DNA from: Acidilobaceae archaeon
GTDB lineage: Archaea; Thermoproteota; Thermoprotei_A; Sulfolobales; Acidilobaceae
Assembly (NCBI GenBank): GCA_027081695.1
Contig: JALWJI010000131.1
Coordinates: 1 to 13,534 of the forward strand
Direction: 5' to 3'
Length of the DNA stretch: 13,534 bases
Positions within the stretch are counted from its first letter, which is position 1; each line of letters begins with the position of its first letter. Under the pieces are notes generated by a model. It was not told where the DNA came from, ran no database searches, and saw nothing but the letters and a program-made list of their open reading frames with translations. The translations under genes were made by a program, and so were the position numbers. Positions 1-5,703 of this stretch are shown here, piece after piece.

Positions 1-25
1 GATAATATAACCCTACAAAGATTTT

Positions 26-817
26 CTAGCATACTATACTATCTGACCCCCCATCAATATTTAGAACTGTATACACTGTGTAATCAGGCATTGAAACTAC
101 AGTTTTCACCAAGGCAAGTATGTCATCGTACGAGGCCAACCTATTCAGAGGCGTCATTTTCTCTCGGATAATGATCCACATTTCATCGGGCTCTATTTTC
201 TGAAGCCTCGATACAAGTCTTATCGTTTCTATGGCCCCAGGAGTCTTCATACTCCCGAAACGTGCCTCTATTATCATTAGCTTCAAAGGATACGAGTATG
301 CGGTCCTCTTAAGTAATAAGCTGAGTCCTCGCCGCACGGCGTCTGCAACAGTCAATAACTCGTGTCCTGGACTGGTGATGGTAAAGCTATTATACACTAA
401 TACACGGGTTCTCCCGTTGTTAGATGAGATGAGATTTTGGAGAATCCTATGAGTCGAAGCGAGGTATAGCGAGGTAGCTTCGAGCCAGCAACTCCACGGC
501 ACATCAGGGATCTTAGAGGGCTCGCATAGCGGGTTTCCATAACTTATAAATAGATAATCAACCTTGTCCGTATACCTATAAGTTTCCTTGAATAACCGAT
601 CTATGTCTTCAGGGTTGCGGAGATCCCCCGACACACCTATAATAGTGATCTCTCCTTTTCTACTTCTTAGTTCATCAATGGTACTTGCTAGTCTTTGTTT
701 GTTTCTAGAAAAGAGTACCAGATTGAATCCTTCTTCTGCTAGGGCTTTGGCTGTATGGTATCCAAGTCCTTTTGATGCCCCTGTTACTATTGCCCATTGT
801 GAGGAGCCGTGGGTCAA
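26..817 (-). CDS. Short-chain dehydrogenase/reductase (SDR) family protein with degenerate catalytic site
   Basis: A 263-residue Rossmann-fold protein of usual SDR length. The N-terminal dinucleotide site is clear (TGASKGLG, residues 12-19), an acidic residue follows at D65 (GDL), and the C-terminus has the usual LNIDGGSD (252-259). The catalytic part is abnormal. A serine is in place (S144 in YNSFTI), but where SDRs carry YxxxK the protein reads LTVAD (155-159), so both Tyr and Lys are gone, and the NNAG motif reads SYGNP (92-96). This resembles the SDR subgroup typified by BKR_like_SDR_like (cd05344), which also lacks the classical tetrad. It probably binds NAD(P), but substrate and even catalysis are unknown. 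The start is TTG; no in-frame ATG lies upstream and the glycine motif needs this N-terminus. It follows alba on the same strand with 78 nt between. The fold is certain; calling it a working oxidoreductase is not. Confidence 0.85.
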   Translation of the reverse strand: MTHGSSQWAIVTGASKGLGYHTAKALAEEGFNLVLFSRNKQRLASTIDELRSRKGEITIIGVSGDLRNPEDIDRLFKETYRYTDKVDYLFISYGNPLCEPSKIPDVPWSCWLEATSLYLASTHRILQNLISSNNGRTRVLVYNSFTITSPGHELLTVADAVRRGLSLLLKRTAYSYPLKLMIIEARFGSMKTPGAIETIRLVSRLQKIEPDEMWIIIREKMTPLNRLASYDDILALVKTVVSMPDYTVYTVLNIDGGSDSIVC

Positions 818-856
818 TACTTGTGTCCCATATTGGAAATAATTTGGTTGGGTTCA

Positions 857-867
857 GTTATATTTGG
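857..867 (-). promoter_or_regulatory. Possible TATA box for the SDR gene
   Basis: On the minus strand this reads CCAAATATAAC, about 45 nt before the TTG start, which would give a leader of roughly 20 nt. A second AT-rich stretch (838-850, CCAAATTATTTCC) is closer and would give a leaderless transcript. Either could serve, or the gene may be read through from alba. Confidence 0.3.
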
Positions 868-873
868 GAGGGT

Positions 874-895
874 TAGGGCCCTTTTCCGTGGGGCC
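874..895 (-). other. Small G+C-rich hairpin just after the alba stop codon
   Basis: Directly after the alba stop codon the minus strand reads GGCCCC, an A-rich loop and GGGCC, giving a stem of about five G-C pairs. It may mark or protect the 3' end of the alba transcript. No strong T-run follows, so it is not a convincing terminator, and such a short stem could be chance. Confidence 0.25.
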
Positions 896-1198
896 TTACT
901 GGCCCTCCTCTTTTGGTTTTGCTACTACTATTTCTATTACGCTTACTCTTCTCTTCTTGCCGTCGGGCGATTCTAGTACTTCGCTTCCTATCTTTATGTC
1001 TTTGATGACTAGGTTCTTGATGAACAGGTTCTTTAGGCTCTCAACTGTGTCTACTGCGGTGCAGATGTTGCGTCCTCTTGCTCTTACTATGATTTCCTCT
1101 GCGCCTTCTTGTTCTAGTAGTCTTAGTGCTGCGAGTACGTAGTTCATGACGGGTTTTTTGCCGATGAGTATTGCGTTTGTGCTCTGAGGTTCTACCAT
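896..1198 (-). CDS. alba: DNA/RNA-binding protein Alba
   Basis: A 100-residue protein matching the Alba (Sso10b/Sac10b) family along its whole length. The core motif IGKKPVMNYVLAAL (12-25) is almost identical to Sulfolobus Alba. K14 and K15 correspond to Sso10b K16/K17, the DNA-contacting pair in which K16 is acetylated. The segments ARGRNICTAVDTVE (40-53) and GSEVLESPDGKKRRVSVIEI are also family-typical. Alba is a small dimeric chromatin protein that coats DNA and also binds RNA. The start is ATG, with GAGGG about 10 nt ahead and a TATA box at 1255-1264, so it has its own promoter in the gap after the peptidase gene. The stop is TAA at 896-898. Identification is essentially certain. Confidence 0.97.
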   Translation of the reverse strand: MVEPQSTNAILIGKKPVMNYVLAALRLLEQEGAEEIIVRARGRNICTAVDTVESLKNLFIKNLVIKDIKIGSEVLESPDGKKRRVSVIEIVVAKPKEEGQ

Positions 1199-1254
1199 TT
1201 CTCTTTCCCTCTTGACTGTTTCTTTGTACTGTGTGCTATTCTGCCATTATGTCA

Positions 1255-1264
1255 CGTATATAAG
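1255..1264 (-). promoter_or_regulatory. TATA box of alba
   Basis: The minus strand reads CTTATATACG here, a good archaeal TATA element. Transcription would start near 1230, leaving a leader of about 30 nt with a GAGGG ribosome site. The box lies immediately after the stop codon of the upstream peptidase gene. Confidence 0.65.
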
Positions 1265-1266
1265 CG

Positions 1267-3249
1267 TTAGTCGGCTTTGGGCTTTAGAGATTTAATATCT
1301 AGGTGTTCAGCGAGCCATTCTAGGATGGCTTCTAATCTGGCTATCTTGCGTTTGGGGCTCCCTGTCCTTGATAGGTCATGGTTTTCTCTAGGGAACAGTA
1401 TTAGCTTGGTTTTTACACCGTTTATTTTTAGTGCCGTGTAGAGTTGGAGTGCTTGGTCTAGGGGACACCTATAGTCTTCTAAGCTATGTATGATTAGGGT
1501 TGGTGTCTTTATCTTGTCCGCGTGGAATAATGGGCTTATCCTAATGTATTCTTGGGGATCGCTCCATGGAGTCGAACCGGTTACATCGTGGGCAAAGTAC
1601 CATCCTATGTCGCTTGCACCGTAGAAACTTGTCCAGTTACTACATCCTCTCTGGCTTATTGCGGTCTTGAACCTGTTGGTTCTTGTTATTATATAGTTGG
1701 TCATCCATCCACCATAGCTTCCTCCGCCTACCGCTGATCGTTCGGGATCTAGTCGTTGCTCTACAAGTGGGGCGTTATCTGCTATGAGTATGAGGTCTTC
1801 ATAGTCGACCGTCCCGAATTTGCGTCTGAGATCGGCGAATTCCTCTGAGTAGCCGTCGCTTCCGTGTGGGTTTCCATATACTACTGCTATGCCGTTGCTT
1901 GCTAGTAGCTGGAACTCGTATATGAAGCCGTAACCGTAGCTTGTCTTTGGCCCGCCATGGATGTAGAGTATCCATGGAGTGCATTTCTCGCAGTTTGGCT
2001 GCTCCTTTGGCATCAGTATCCAGAAGTCTATGGGTTCGCCTTCTGCGCCGCTGATGGTGTATTTTGCGGGTTCAGGTAGCTGTAAGTCCTCTATCCATGA
2101 ATTGAATATGGTTATTCTCCTTGATCCCTCGGCTTCATCCCATATGTAGAGTTCTTTCGGCATGGTGGGCGTCATTAGTGTGTAGATTACCTGTAGCCCA
2201 CCATGCGTATCTACGCTGAACTCGTCGATGACAGCGTTATCCTGTCCTAAGACATGTTCTGGTTCTTCATAGTCGGGGGATGACCTGTAGACCTGTGTGC
2301 TCCCTGCTTTGTGAATTATAAAGTATATTGACCCATCATCCGCCCAGTATAGGTTCTTTCTACAAACGGGACCTCGTACATCGCTGTTAACAGCGCCGAT
2401 AGTGTTTAGATCGAGGCTACAGGTCACACATTGGATCTCGTCAGACTCTATGTCTACGATGTAGATATGGTAATGGGAGAAAACTCCGTTGTTCCTCCTA
2501 GATGCCCTTATTGCTAACTTGTCTCCGTCTGGACTCCATTCTATGCTAGCGATGGTATAGCCGTCTAGGACTACTTTCTCGGTGCCGGTTTCGAGGTCTA
2601 GGACGAGTAATGTGTGCTGGTACGGTTCAAGCTCGTTCCTTGAAACTGCATATGCGACCATGTTCGCGTGCTTTGCTACACTAGCGGTTATGACTTTTTG
2701 ATCCTCTCTGCTTAATTTTTCTATGACTCCTCCAGGATAGCTTATCTTATATAGTATTGTTTTCCTGTCGAATATCCATCCTGCCCCGTTGAACCAGGGA
2801 GGAATACTCGTTATATCCCATCTCTCGAGCTCCTCTAATGGTTTCTCATTCTTTCTCGTCGATGCTATGACGATAAGGTTGTCGTGTTCTGGTGTCCAGC
2901 CGACAATAGACGCGGATCCTTTAAAGCCAGCGAGTCTCCATGGCTCTCCTCCTATCATGGAGACATAGATTCCTGTCTCCTTGGACTCGTCACGGGAAGA
3001 AGTGAACGTTATAGTGTCCGGTCCAGGTCCCCACACAGGGCATTTATCATTGGGGCCCTTGGTCAGCGGCCTATACTGGTCTTCTTCGCCCAGCCATATA
3101 CTGGTCTCGTACTTGTTCTCCTTGTAGTTCATACGGGTTACTGTGAAGAGATAACGTTCACCGCCTATAGAGAATACAGGGGCGCTGACTATGGTTATCC
3201 GCTCTATATCTCTAGGTTTAAGCTTCTCCAACCCAATAGAACACCCCAA
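1267..3249 (-). CDS. S9-family serine peptidase (acylaminoacyl-peptidase / prolyl oligopeptidase type)
   Basis: A 660-residue cytoplasmic peptidase. No signal peptide is visible. Residues about 15-390 form a WD-like beta-propeller with repeats such as IEWSPDGDKLAIRAS (236-250). Residues about 395-655 form the alpha/beta-hydrolase domain. The oxyanion motif HGGP is at 431-434, the nucleophile is S511 in GGGSYGGW, the acid is D592 in LEDYRCP, and the base is H624 in ENHD, so the triad is intact. The layout is that of archaeal acylaminoacyl-peptidases (S9C), which remove N-acylated residues from, or cleave, short peptides; it is somewhat longer than the roughly 580-residue Aeropyrum enzyme. Exact specificity cannot be read from the sequence. 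The given start is TTG at 3249. A second in-frame TTG at 3231 (residue 7) has GGGGTG ahead of it and suits the TATA position equally well. Confidence 0.93.
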   Translation of the reverse strand: MGCSIGLEKLKPRDIERITIVSAPVFSIGGERYLFTVTRMNYKENKYETSIWLGEEDQYRPLTKGPNDKCPVWGPGPDTITFTSSRDESKETGIYVSMIGGEPWRLAGFKGSASIVGWTPEHDNLIVIASTRKNEKPLEELERWDITSIPPWFNGAGWIFDRKTILYKISYPGGVIEKLSREDQKVITASVAKHANMVAYAVSRNELEPYQHTLLVLDLETGTEKVVLDGYTIASIEWSPDGDKLAIRASRRNNGVFSHYHIYIVDIESDEIQCVTCSLDLNTIGAVNSDVRGPVCRKNLYWADDGSIYFIIHKAGSTQVYRSSPDYEEPEHVLGQDNAVIDEFSVDTHGGLQVIYTLMTPTMPKELYIWDEAEGSRRITIFNSWIEDLQLPEPAKYTISGAEGEPIDFWILMPKEQPNCEKCTPWILYIHGGPKTSYGYGFIYEFQLLASNGIAVVYGNPHGSDGYSEEFADLRRKFGTVDYEDLILIADNAPLVEQRLDPERSAVGGGSYGGWMTNYIITRTNRFKTAISQRGCSNWTSFYGASDIGWYFAHDVTGSTPWSDPQEYIRISPLFHADKIKTPTLIIHSLEDYRCPLDQALQLYTALKINGVKTKLILFPRENHDLSRTGSPKRKIARLEAILEWLAEHLDIKSLKPKAD

Positions 3250-3266
3250 TAAGTTAGTAGGGGTGT
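3241..3266. repeat. Perfect 7-bp inverted repeat over the peptidase start
   Basis: ACACCCC (3241-3247) and GGGGTGT (3260-3266) are exact inverted copies 12 nt apart. They flank the TTG start codon and touch the TATA region of the peptidase gene. The placement suits an operator or an mRNA hairpin hiding the GGGGTG ribosome site, but a 7-bp match may be chance. Confidence 0.35.
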
Positions 3267-3277
3267 AAATAAATAAT
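3266..3277 (-). promoter_or_regulatory. TATA-like box of the peptidase gene
   Basis: The minus strand reads ATTATTTATTTA. Transcription would begin about 26 nt on, near 3246, that is at or just inside the TTG at 3249. The mRNA would be leaderless from that start, or carry a 15-nt leader before the TTG at 3231. Confidence 0.5.
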
Positions 3278-3300
3278 CTGCGTTTCCTACAATGGAGATC

Positions 3301-3561
3301 CTATGCCGGAGGATTCCTCCCTACAAGAACATAGAATATGATCATCAATACAATAATAACGACCGCAAGTACAGCTGCTACAATAGCAGCTCTACCACTA
3401 GATCCAAATATAATCGGGAAAGGCCCTATTACTACTACTCCACCCACCTCTGCTTTTCCTTCACCGCCTTGAAGCGCACTGATAAGGACCCCGAGGAATA
3501 TGAGAACGACGCCAACAATCAGTAACAGTATACCGATCCCGATCAGGGCTTGAGACTCCAT
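3301..3561 (-). CDS. Small membrane protein, DUF131 / TIGR00304 family
   Basis: An 86-residue protein with two hydrophobic helices (about 5-29 and 58-81). A short polar loop joins them and holds the conserved GGVVVIGPFPIIFGS (40-54), which is the hallmark of the archaeal DUF131/TIGR00304 membrane family. The function of that family is unknown. The ATG at 3559-3561 was chosen although the frame stays open to 3678. The longer form would run into the SRP RNA, lacks family similarity there, and bypasses a clear GGTG ribosome site (3568-3571) six nt before this ATG. A TATA box at 3598-3605 fits a leader of about 14 nt. The gene is divergent from the SRP RNA and 51 nt ahead of the peptidase gene on the same strand. 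Confidence 0.85.
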   Translation of the reverse strand: MESQALIGIGILLLIVGVVLIFLGVLISALQGGEGKAEVGGVVVIGPFPIIFGSSGRAAIVAAVLAVVIIVLMIIFYVLVGRNPPA

Positions 3562-3597
3562 CTTACACACCACTATTCTAAGTAACCTAACGGATCC

Positions 3598-3605
3598 GAT
3601 ATATC
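3598..3605 (-). promoter_or_regulatory. TATA box for the DUF131 gene
   Basis: GATATATC lies about 37 nt before the ATG, placing transcription start near 3575. It is only 1 nt from the oppositely directed SRP RNA box, so the two promoters are packed back to back. As the octamer is its own reverse complement, direction is inferred from the gene positions. Confidence 0.45.
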
Positions 3606-3606
3606 C

Positions 3607-3614
3607 AATATATA
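3607..3614 (+). promoter_or_regulatory. TATA box for the SRP RNA
   Basis: AATATATA is centred about 30 nt before the first base of the closing helix of the SRP RNA (3641), which is the standard archaeal spacing. This supports a transcript start at about 3638-3641. Confidence 0.65.
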
Positions 3615-3640
3615 GGTCCACGAAGATAATAGAACTACAC

Positions 3641-3975
3641 GGCGCGCGGGTAGGGCCGGGAGGGTCGCCGCCTCCCACGGGCCCGCAGGGCCCGTCCCGA
3701 AGGCGCCAAGCGGGGGCCAGTAACCCGAGCCGTAGCCCGGAGGCCGCCGCAGGAGCCCAGCTACCCCAATGACCCCCGTCCTGCGGGGCCCACGGTGCCA
3801 GGAGCCTCCGCTGGAGAGCGGAGTGCTACCGGCTTAACCGGGGGAACCTGGCCAGGCCCGGAAGGGAGCAACCTGTCCCCGGCCGTGGGCGTTCGCAGGG
3901 TAGCGGGGTGAGGGGTACTGGGGGATACCTCCTGCGGCGACTGATCCGGGCTACGTGCCTCGGGAGCCGCGCGCC
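3641..3975 (+). ncRNA. ffs: Signal recognition particle RNA (archaeal 7S RNA)
   Basis: The RNA scaffold of the signal recognition particle, which targets nascent membrane and secreted proteins to the translocon. The two ends pair perfectly: GGCGCGCGG (3641-3649) with CCGCGCGCC (3967-3975), the archaeal helix 1. Two adjacent hairpins follow, at 3658-3676 (GGGAGG/CCTCCC) and 3677-3695 (ACGGGCCC/GGGCCCGT), as expected for Alu-domain helices 3 and 4. Helix 6 is CTCCGCT-GGAG-AGCGGAG (3806-3823), with the GGAG tetraloop bound by SRP19. Helix 8 (about 3839-3880) shows the conserved CCAGG...AGCAACCTG internal loop and a GGAA tetraloop (3860-3863), the SRP54 site. Its length of about 335 nt is slightly above the usual 300-320. 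The very high G+C against its surroundings is normal for structured RNA in hyperthermophiles. Ends are inferred from pairing and may be a few nt off. Confidence 0.95.
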
Positions 3976-3987
3976 TCGTCTCACAGC

Positions 3988-3997
3988 ATAAAAATAA
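3988..3997 (+). promoter_or_regulatory. TATA-like box for the CBS gene
   Basis: ATAAAAATAA lies 12 nt after the SRP RNA. It is too close to the ATG at 4007 for that codon to be on the transcript if spacing is normal. It does fit a leaderless transcript beginning at the in-frame GTG at 4016. Confidence 0.4.
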
Positions 3998-4006
3998 TGC
4001 TATAGC

Positions 4007-4453
4007 ATGCCTCGCGTGGGGTCTCCTGTCGTGGACTGCAAAGTACTAGAAGATGTAAAGGCTTTCCAGATAATGAGTAGCCCAGCAATAACTGTTTCAG
4101 GAGAAGCTAGAATCACGGATGCAGCCCGTAAAATGTATGAAAGTAATGTTGGCAGTGTTTTGGTTGTAGACGATGAGGGAAAATTGATTGGTATCCTTAC
4201 ACGCAGGGATCTCATATATCTGTTAGCGTCAGGTGTAGCGGTGAAGAATCCTAAGGTAACATTGTATATGAGTGAGAGCGTGATTACTGCAAAGGACGAG
4301 GACAATCTAAAGGAGATACTTGACAGGATGAGCGAGTCCGGGGTCAGGCATGTGGCTATAGTTGATTCCTTGGGGAAGCCAAAGGGAATTATAAGTATGT
4401 GGGATATCCTCATGTTCATTGCAAGACACTGTATAACAGGTCTCCAGGAGTAA
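4007..4453 (+). CDS. Two-CBS-domain protein
   Basis: A 148-residue cytoplasmic protein made almost entirely of a tandem CBS pair (Bateman module). CBS1 covers about 18-72 (VKAFQIMSSPAITV to GILTRRDLI). CBS2 covers about 84-140 (VTLYMSESVITAKD to GIISMWDIL). Such modules bind adenine nucleotides (AMP, ATP, NAD, SAM) in the cleft and usually regulate a partner protein; with no other domain, the partner cannot be deduced. The gene starts 31 nt after the SRP RNA. The ATG at 4007 is the longest start, but no ribosome site precedes it. The TATA-like box at 3988-3997 would put the transcript start at the GTG at 4016 (residue 4), which may be the true start, leaderless. The NAD-kinase-like gene follows 79 nt later, and a sensor of adenylate or NAD state there would be sensible but is only a guess. 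Confidence 0.9.
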   Translation: MPRVGSPVVDCKVLEDVKAFQIMSSPAITVSGEARITDAARKMYESNVGSVLVVDDEGKLIGILTRRDLIYLLASGVAVKNPKVTLYMSESVITAKDEDNLKEILDRMSESGVRHVAIVDSLGKPKGIISMWDILMFIARHCITGLQE

Positions 4454-4460
4454 ATGATCC

Positions 4461-4469
4461 AAAAATAAC
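4461..4469 (+). promoter_or_regulatory. Possible TATA box for the NAD-kinase-like gene
   Basis: AAAAATAAC lies right after the CBS stop codon. It would start transcription near 4490, just ahead of the 19-nt palindrome at 4498-4516. Weak on its own. Confidence 0.35.
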
Positions 4470-4497
4470 ATGGGATAAGGGTTCACTGCGTAGAAAT

Positions 4498-4516
4498 AAC
4501 CTGGCACTGCCAGGTT
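4498..4516 (+). repeat. Perfect 19-nt palindrome (9-bp arms, 1-nt centre)
   Basis: AACCTGGCACTGCCAGGTT reads AACCTGGCA, C, TGCCAGGTT, an exact dyad. It lies 8 nt before the ribosome site of the NAD-kinase-like gene and after its possible promoter. This position fits an operator for a homodimeric repressor binding at the transcript start. With almost no loop it makes a poor RNA hairpin unless the inner pairs open. It could also act at the 3' end of the CBS transcript. Confidence 0.7.
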
Positions 4517-4524
4517 CAATAACC

Positions 4525-4530
4525 GGTGAT
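4525..4530 (+). promoter_or_regulatory. Ribosome binding site that decides the NAD-kinase-like start
   Basis: GGTGAT is an exact match to the complement of the archaeal 16S rRNA tail. It is only 2 nt from the GTG at 4533 but 5 nt from the TTG at 4536, which favours the TTG as the start. Confidence 0.7.
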
Positions 4531-4535
4531 TTGTG

Positions 4536-5675
4536 TTGAAGAAGATATGCTTCATTGTAAATCCCTTCGCTGGTGCAGGGGGACGACTTGGATGGAAAGG
4601 AACTGACTGGCCACTACCACTCAGGCTAAAAGATAAGGATCCCAGGAGCCTACCGGCCTATCAAAGAGCTAAGAGATTCCTAGAGAAGCTCCTCTCCTTA
4701 AAGATTGAACATGTAAGTTTACTGGTTGCCCCCTGCTTTATGGGGCAGATGATACTCGAGGACGTGGAACGAACACTGGGTATGGATGTGAAATCAACAG
4801 TACTTGATTGTTCTTCGTGTAAATGGCCGACCACTCCGGACGATACAGAGGGTTGTCTGAGAAAATGCCTAGAGACAGGAGCAGACCTCGTAGTTTTTCT
4901 TGGGGGAGATGGAACAGCCAGGCTGGTCTATGATGTTATTGACAGTAAGATACCAGTCTTGGGAGTGCCGGGTGGAGTCAAAGTCTATAGCGGGGTCTTC
5001 ACCGAGTCTCCTGAGGCTGCCGCGGAACTAGTCAAGGCATTTATCAATGGCCGAGTAGTCTTTGAGGAGAGACCAGTGCTTGACATAGACGAAGAAATGT
5101 TCCGGAAAAACCAGCTACAGGTAAAGACCTACGGATACCTAACAGTTCCAGTACATGGAGATAAAGTCGTCTCCGGGAAAGCTGTTTATGTTTCAAGCGT
5201 CCAGTCTGAAATAGATGAGATAGCAGAATACTTTAAGGAAGAGATCTATAGAGACTGCACCCTCTACATCATAGGGCCGGGCTCCACCACAGCCAGAATA
5301 GCATCAGTACTAGGCATAGAAAAGACACTGCTAGGTGTAGACATAATACATAACAAGAGGATTATCGCAAAAGACGTTAACGAGGAAGAATTAATTGAGA
5401 TACTTCAAAGATACAAGTGGAACAAAAAGATGATTATAGTCTCGCCTATTGGTGGACAAGGATTCGTTTTCGGGAGAGGCAACCAGCAGATATCTCCTAG
5501 GATAATCAGAGAAGTAGGGAAGGAAAACATACTAGTAGTATCAGCACCATCCAAGCTTAAACACCTAAAGAAGCTAAGAGTAGACACGGGAGACCCAGAA
5601 CTAGACCGGGAGCTTAGAGGCTATATCCGCGTCCTAGTAGGATACGGAAAATACAAGATCATGAAACTCGACTAA
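4536..5675 (+). CDS. ATP-NAD / AcoX kinase-family protein (COG3199)
   Basis: About 379-380 residues, in the archaeal ATP-NAD/AcoX kinase group that is related to, but distinct from, PpnK NAD kinases. Numbering from the GTG at 4533, the motifs are an N-terminal glycine-rich NPFAGAGGRLGWKGTD (10-25), the nucleotide-binding GGDGT (124-128) and PVLGVPGGVKVYSGVF (141-156). Further on are YIIGPGSTT (245-253) and the C-terminal SPIGGQGFVFGRGNQQISP (304-322) typical of this group. The expected activity is phosphorylation of NAD or a related small molecule; the substrate has not been settled from sequence alone. Several cysteines (C68, C93, C96, C108, C112) cluster in the N-terminal half, and CSSC at 93-96 could bind metal or form a disulfide. 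The TTG at 4536 was chosen for its spacing from GGTGAT. The PP-loop gene follows after 28 nt, probably in one operon. Confidence 0.87.
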   Translation: MKKICFIVNPFAGAGGRLGWKGTDWPLPLRLKDKDPRSLPAYQRAKRFLEKLLSLKIEHVSLLVAPCFMGQMILEDVERTLGMDVKSTVLDCSSCKWPTTPDDTEGCLRKCLETGADLVVFLGGDGTARLVYDVIDSKIPVLGVPGGVKVYSGVFTESPEAAAELVKAFINGRVVFEERPVLDIDEEMFRKNQLQVKTYGYLTVPVHGDKVVSGKAVYVSSVQSEIDEIAEYFKEEIYRDCTLYIIGPGSTTARIASVLGIEKTLLGVDIIHNKRIIAKDVNEEELIEILQRYKWNKKMIIVSPIGGQGFVFGRGNQQISPRIIREVGKENILVVSAPSKLKHLKKLRVDTGDPELDRELRGYIRVLVGYGKYKIMKLD

Positions 5676-5703
5676 AAGCCATGGTCTACACGAGGAAAAG
5701 GAC

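Noticed and set aside
231..842. Plus-strand open frames opposite the SDR gene
   Set aside because: Short, no recognisable protein features, and fully opposite a well-formed Rossmann-fold gene.
3562..3678. N-terminal extension of the DUF131 frame, making a 125-residue protein
   Set aside because: It would overlap the SRP RNA, lacks family similarity and skips the ATG with a well-placed GGTG ribosome site; the 86-residue form is normal for the family.
4000..4419. Minus-strand open frame of 139 codons opposite the CBS gene
   Set aside because: Its translation is low-complexity and Ser/Leu/Ile-rich with no recognisable domain, and the plus strand encodes a clear two-CBS protein.
4487..4530. tRNA-like look of GGTTCAATAACC near the palindrome
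   Set aside because: The stem does not form a 5-bp T-arm with a 7-nt loop, and no acceptor, D or anticodon arm can be drawn around it.
5676..5703. Separate promoter for the PP-loop gene
   Set aside because: The 28-nt gap has a GAGG ribosome site but no TATA-like element; co-transcription with the preceding gene is simpler.
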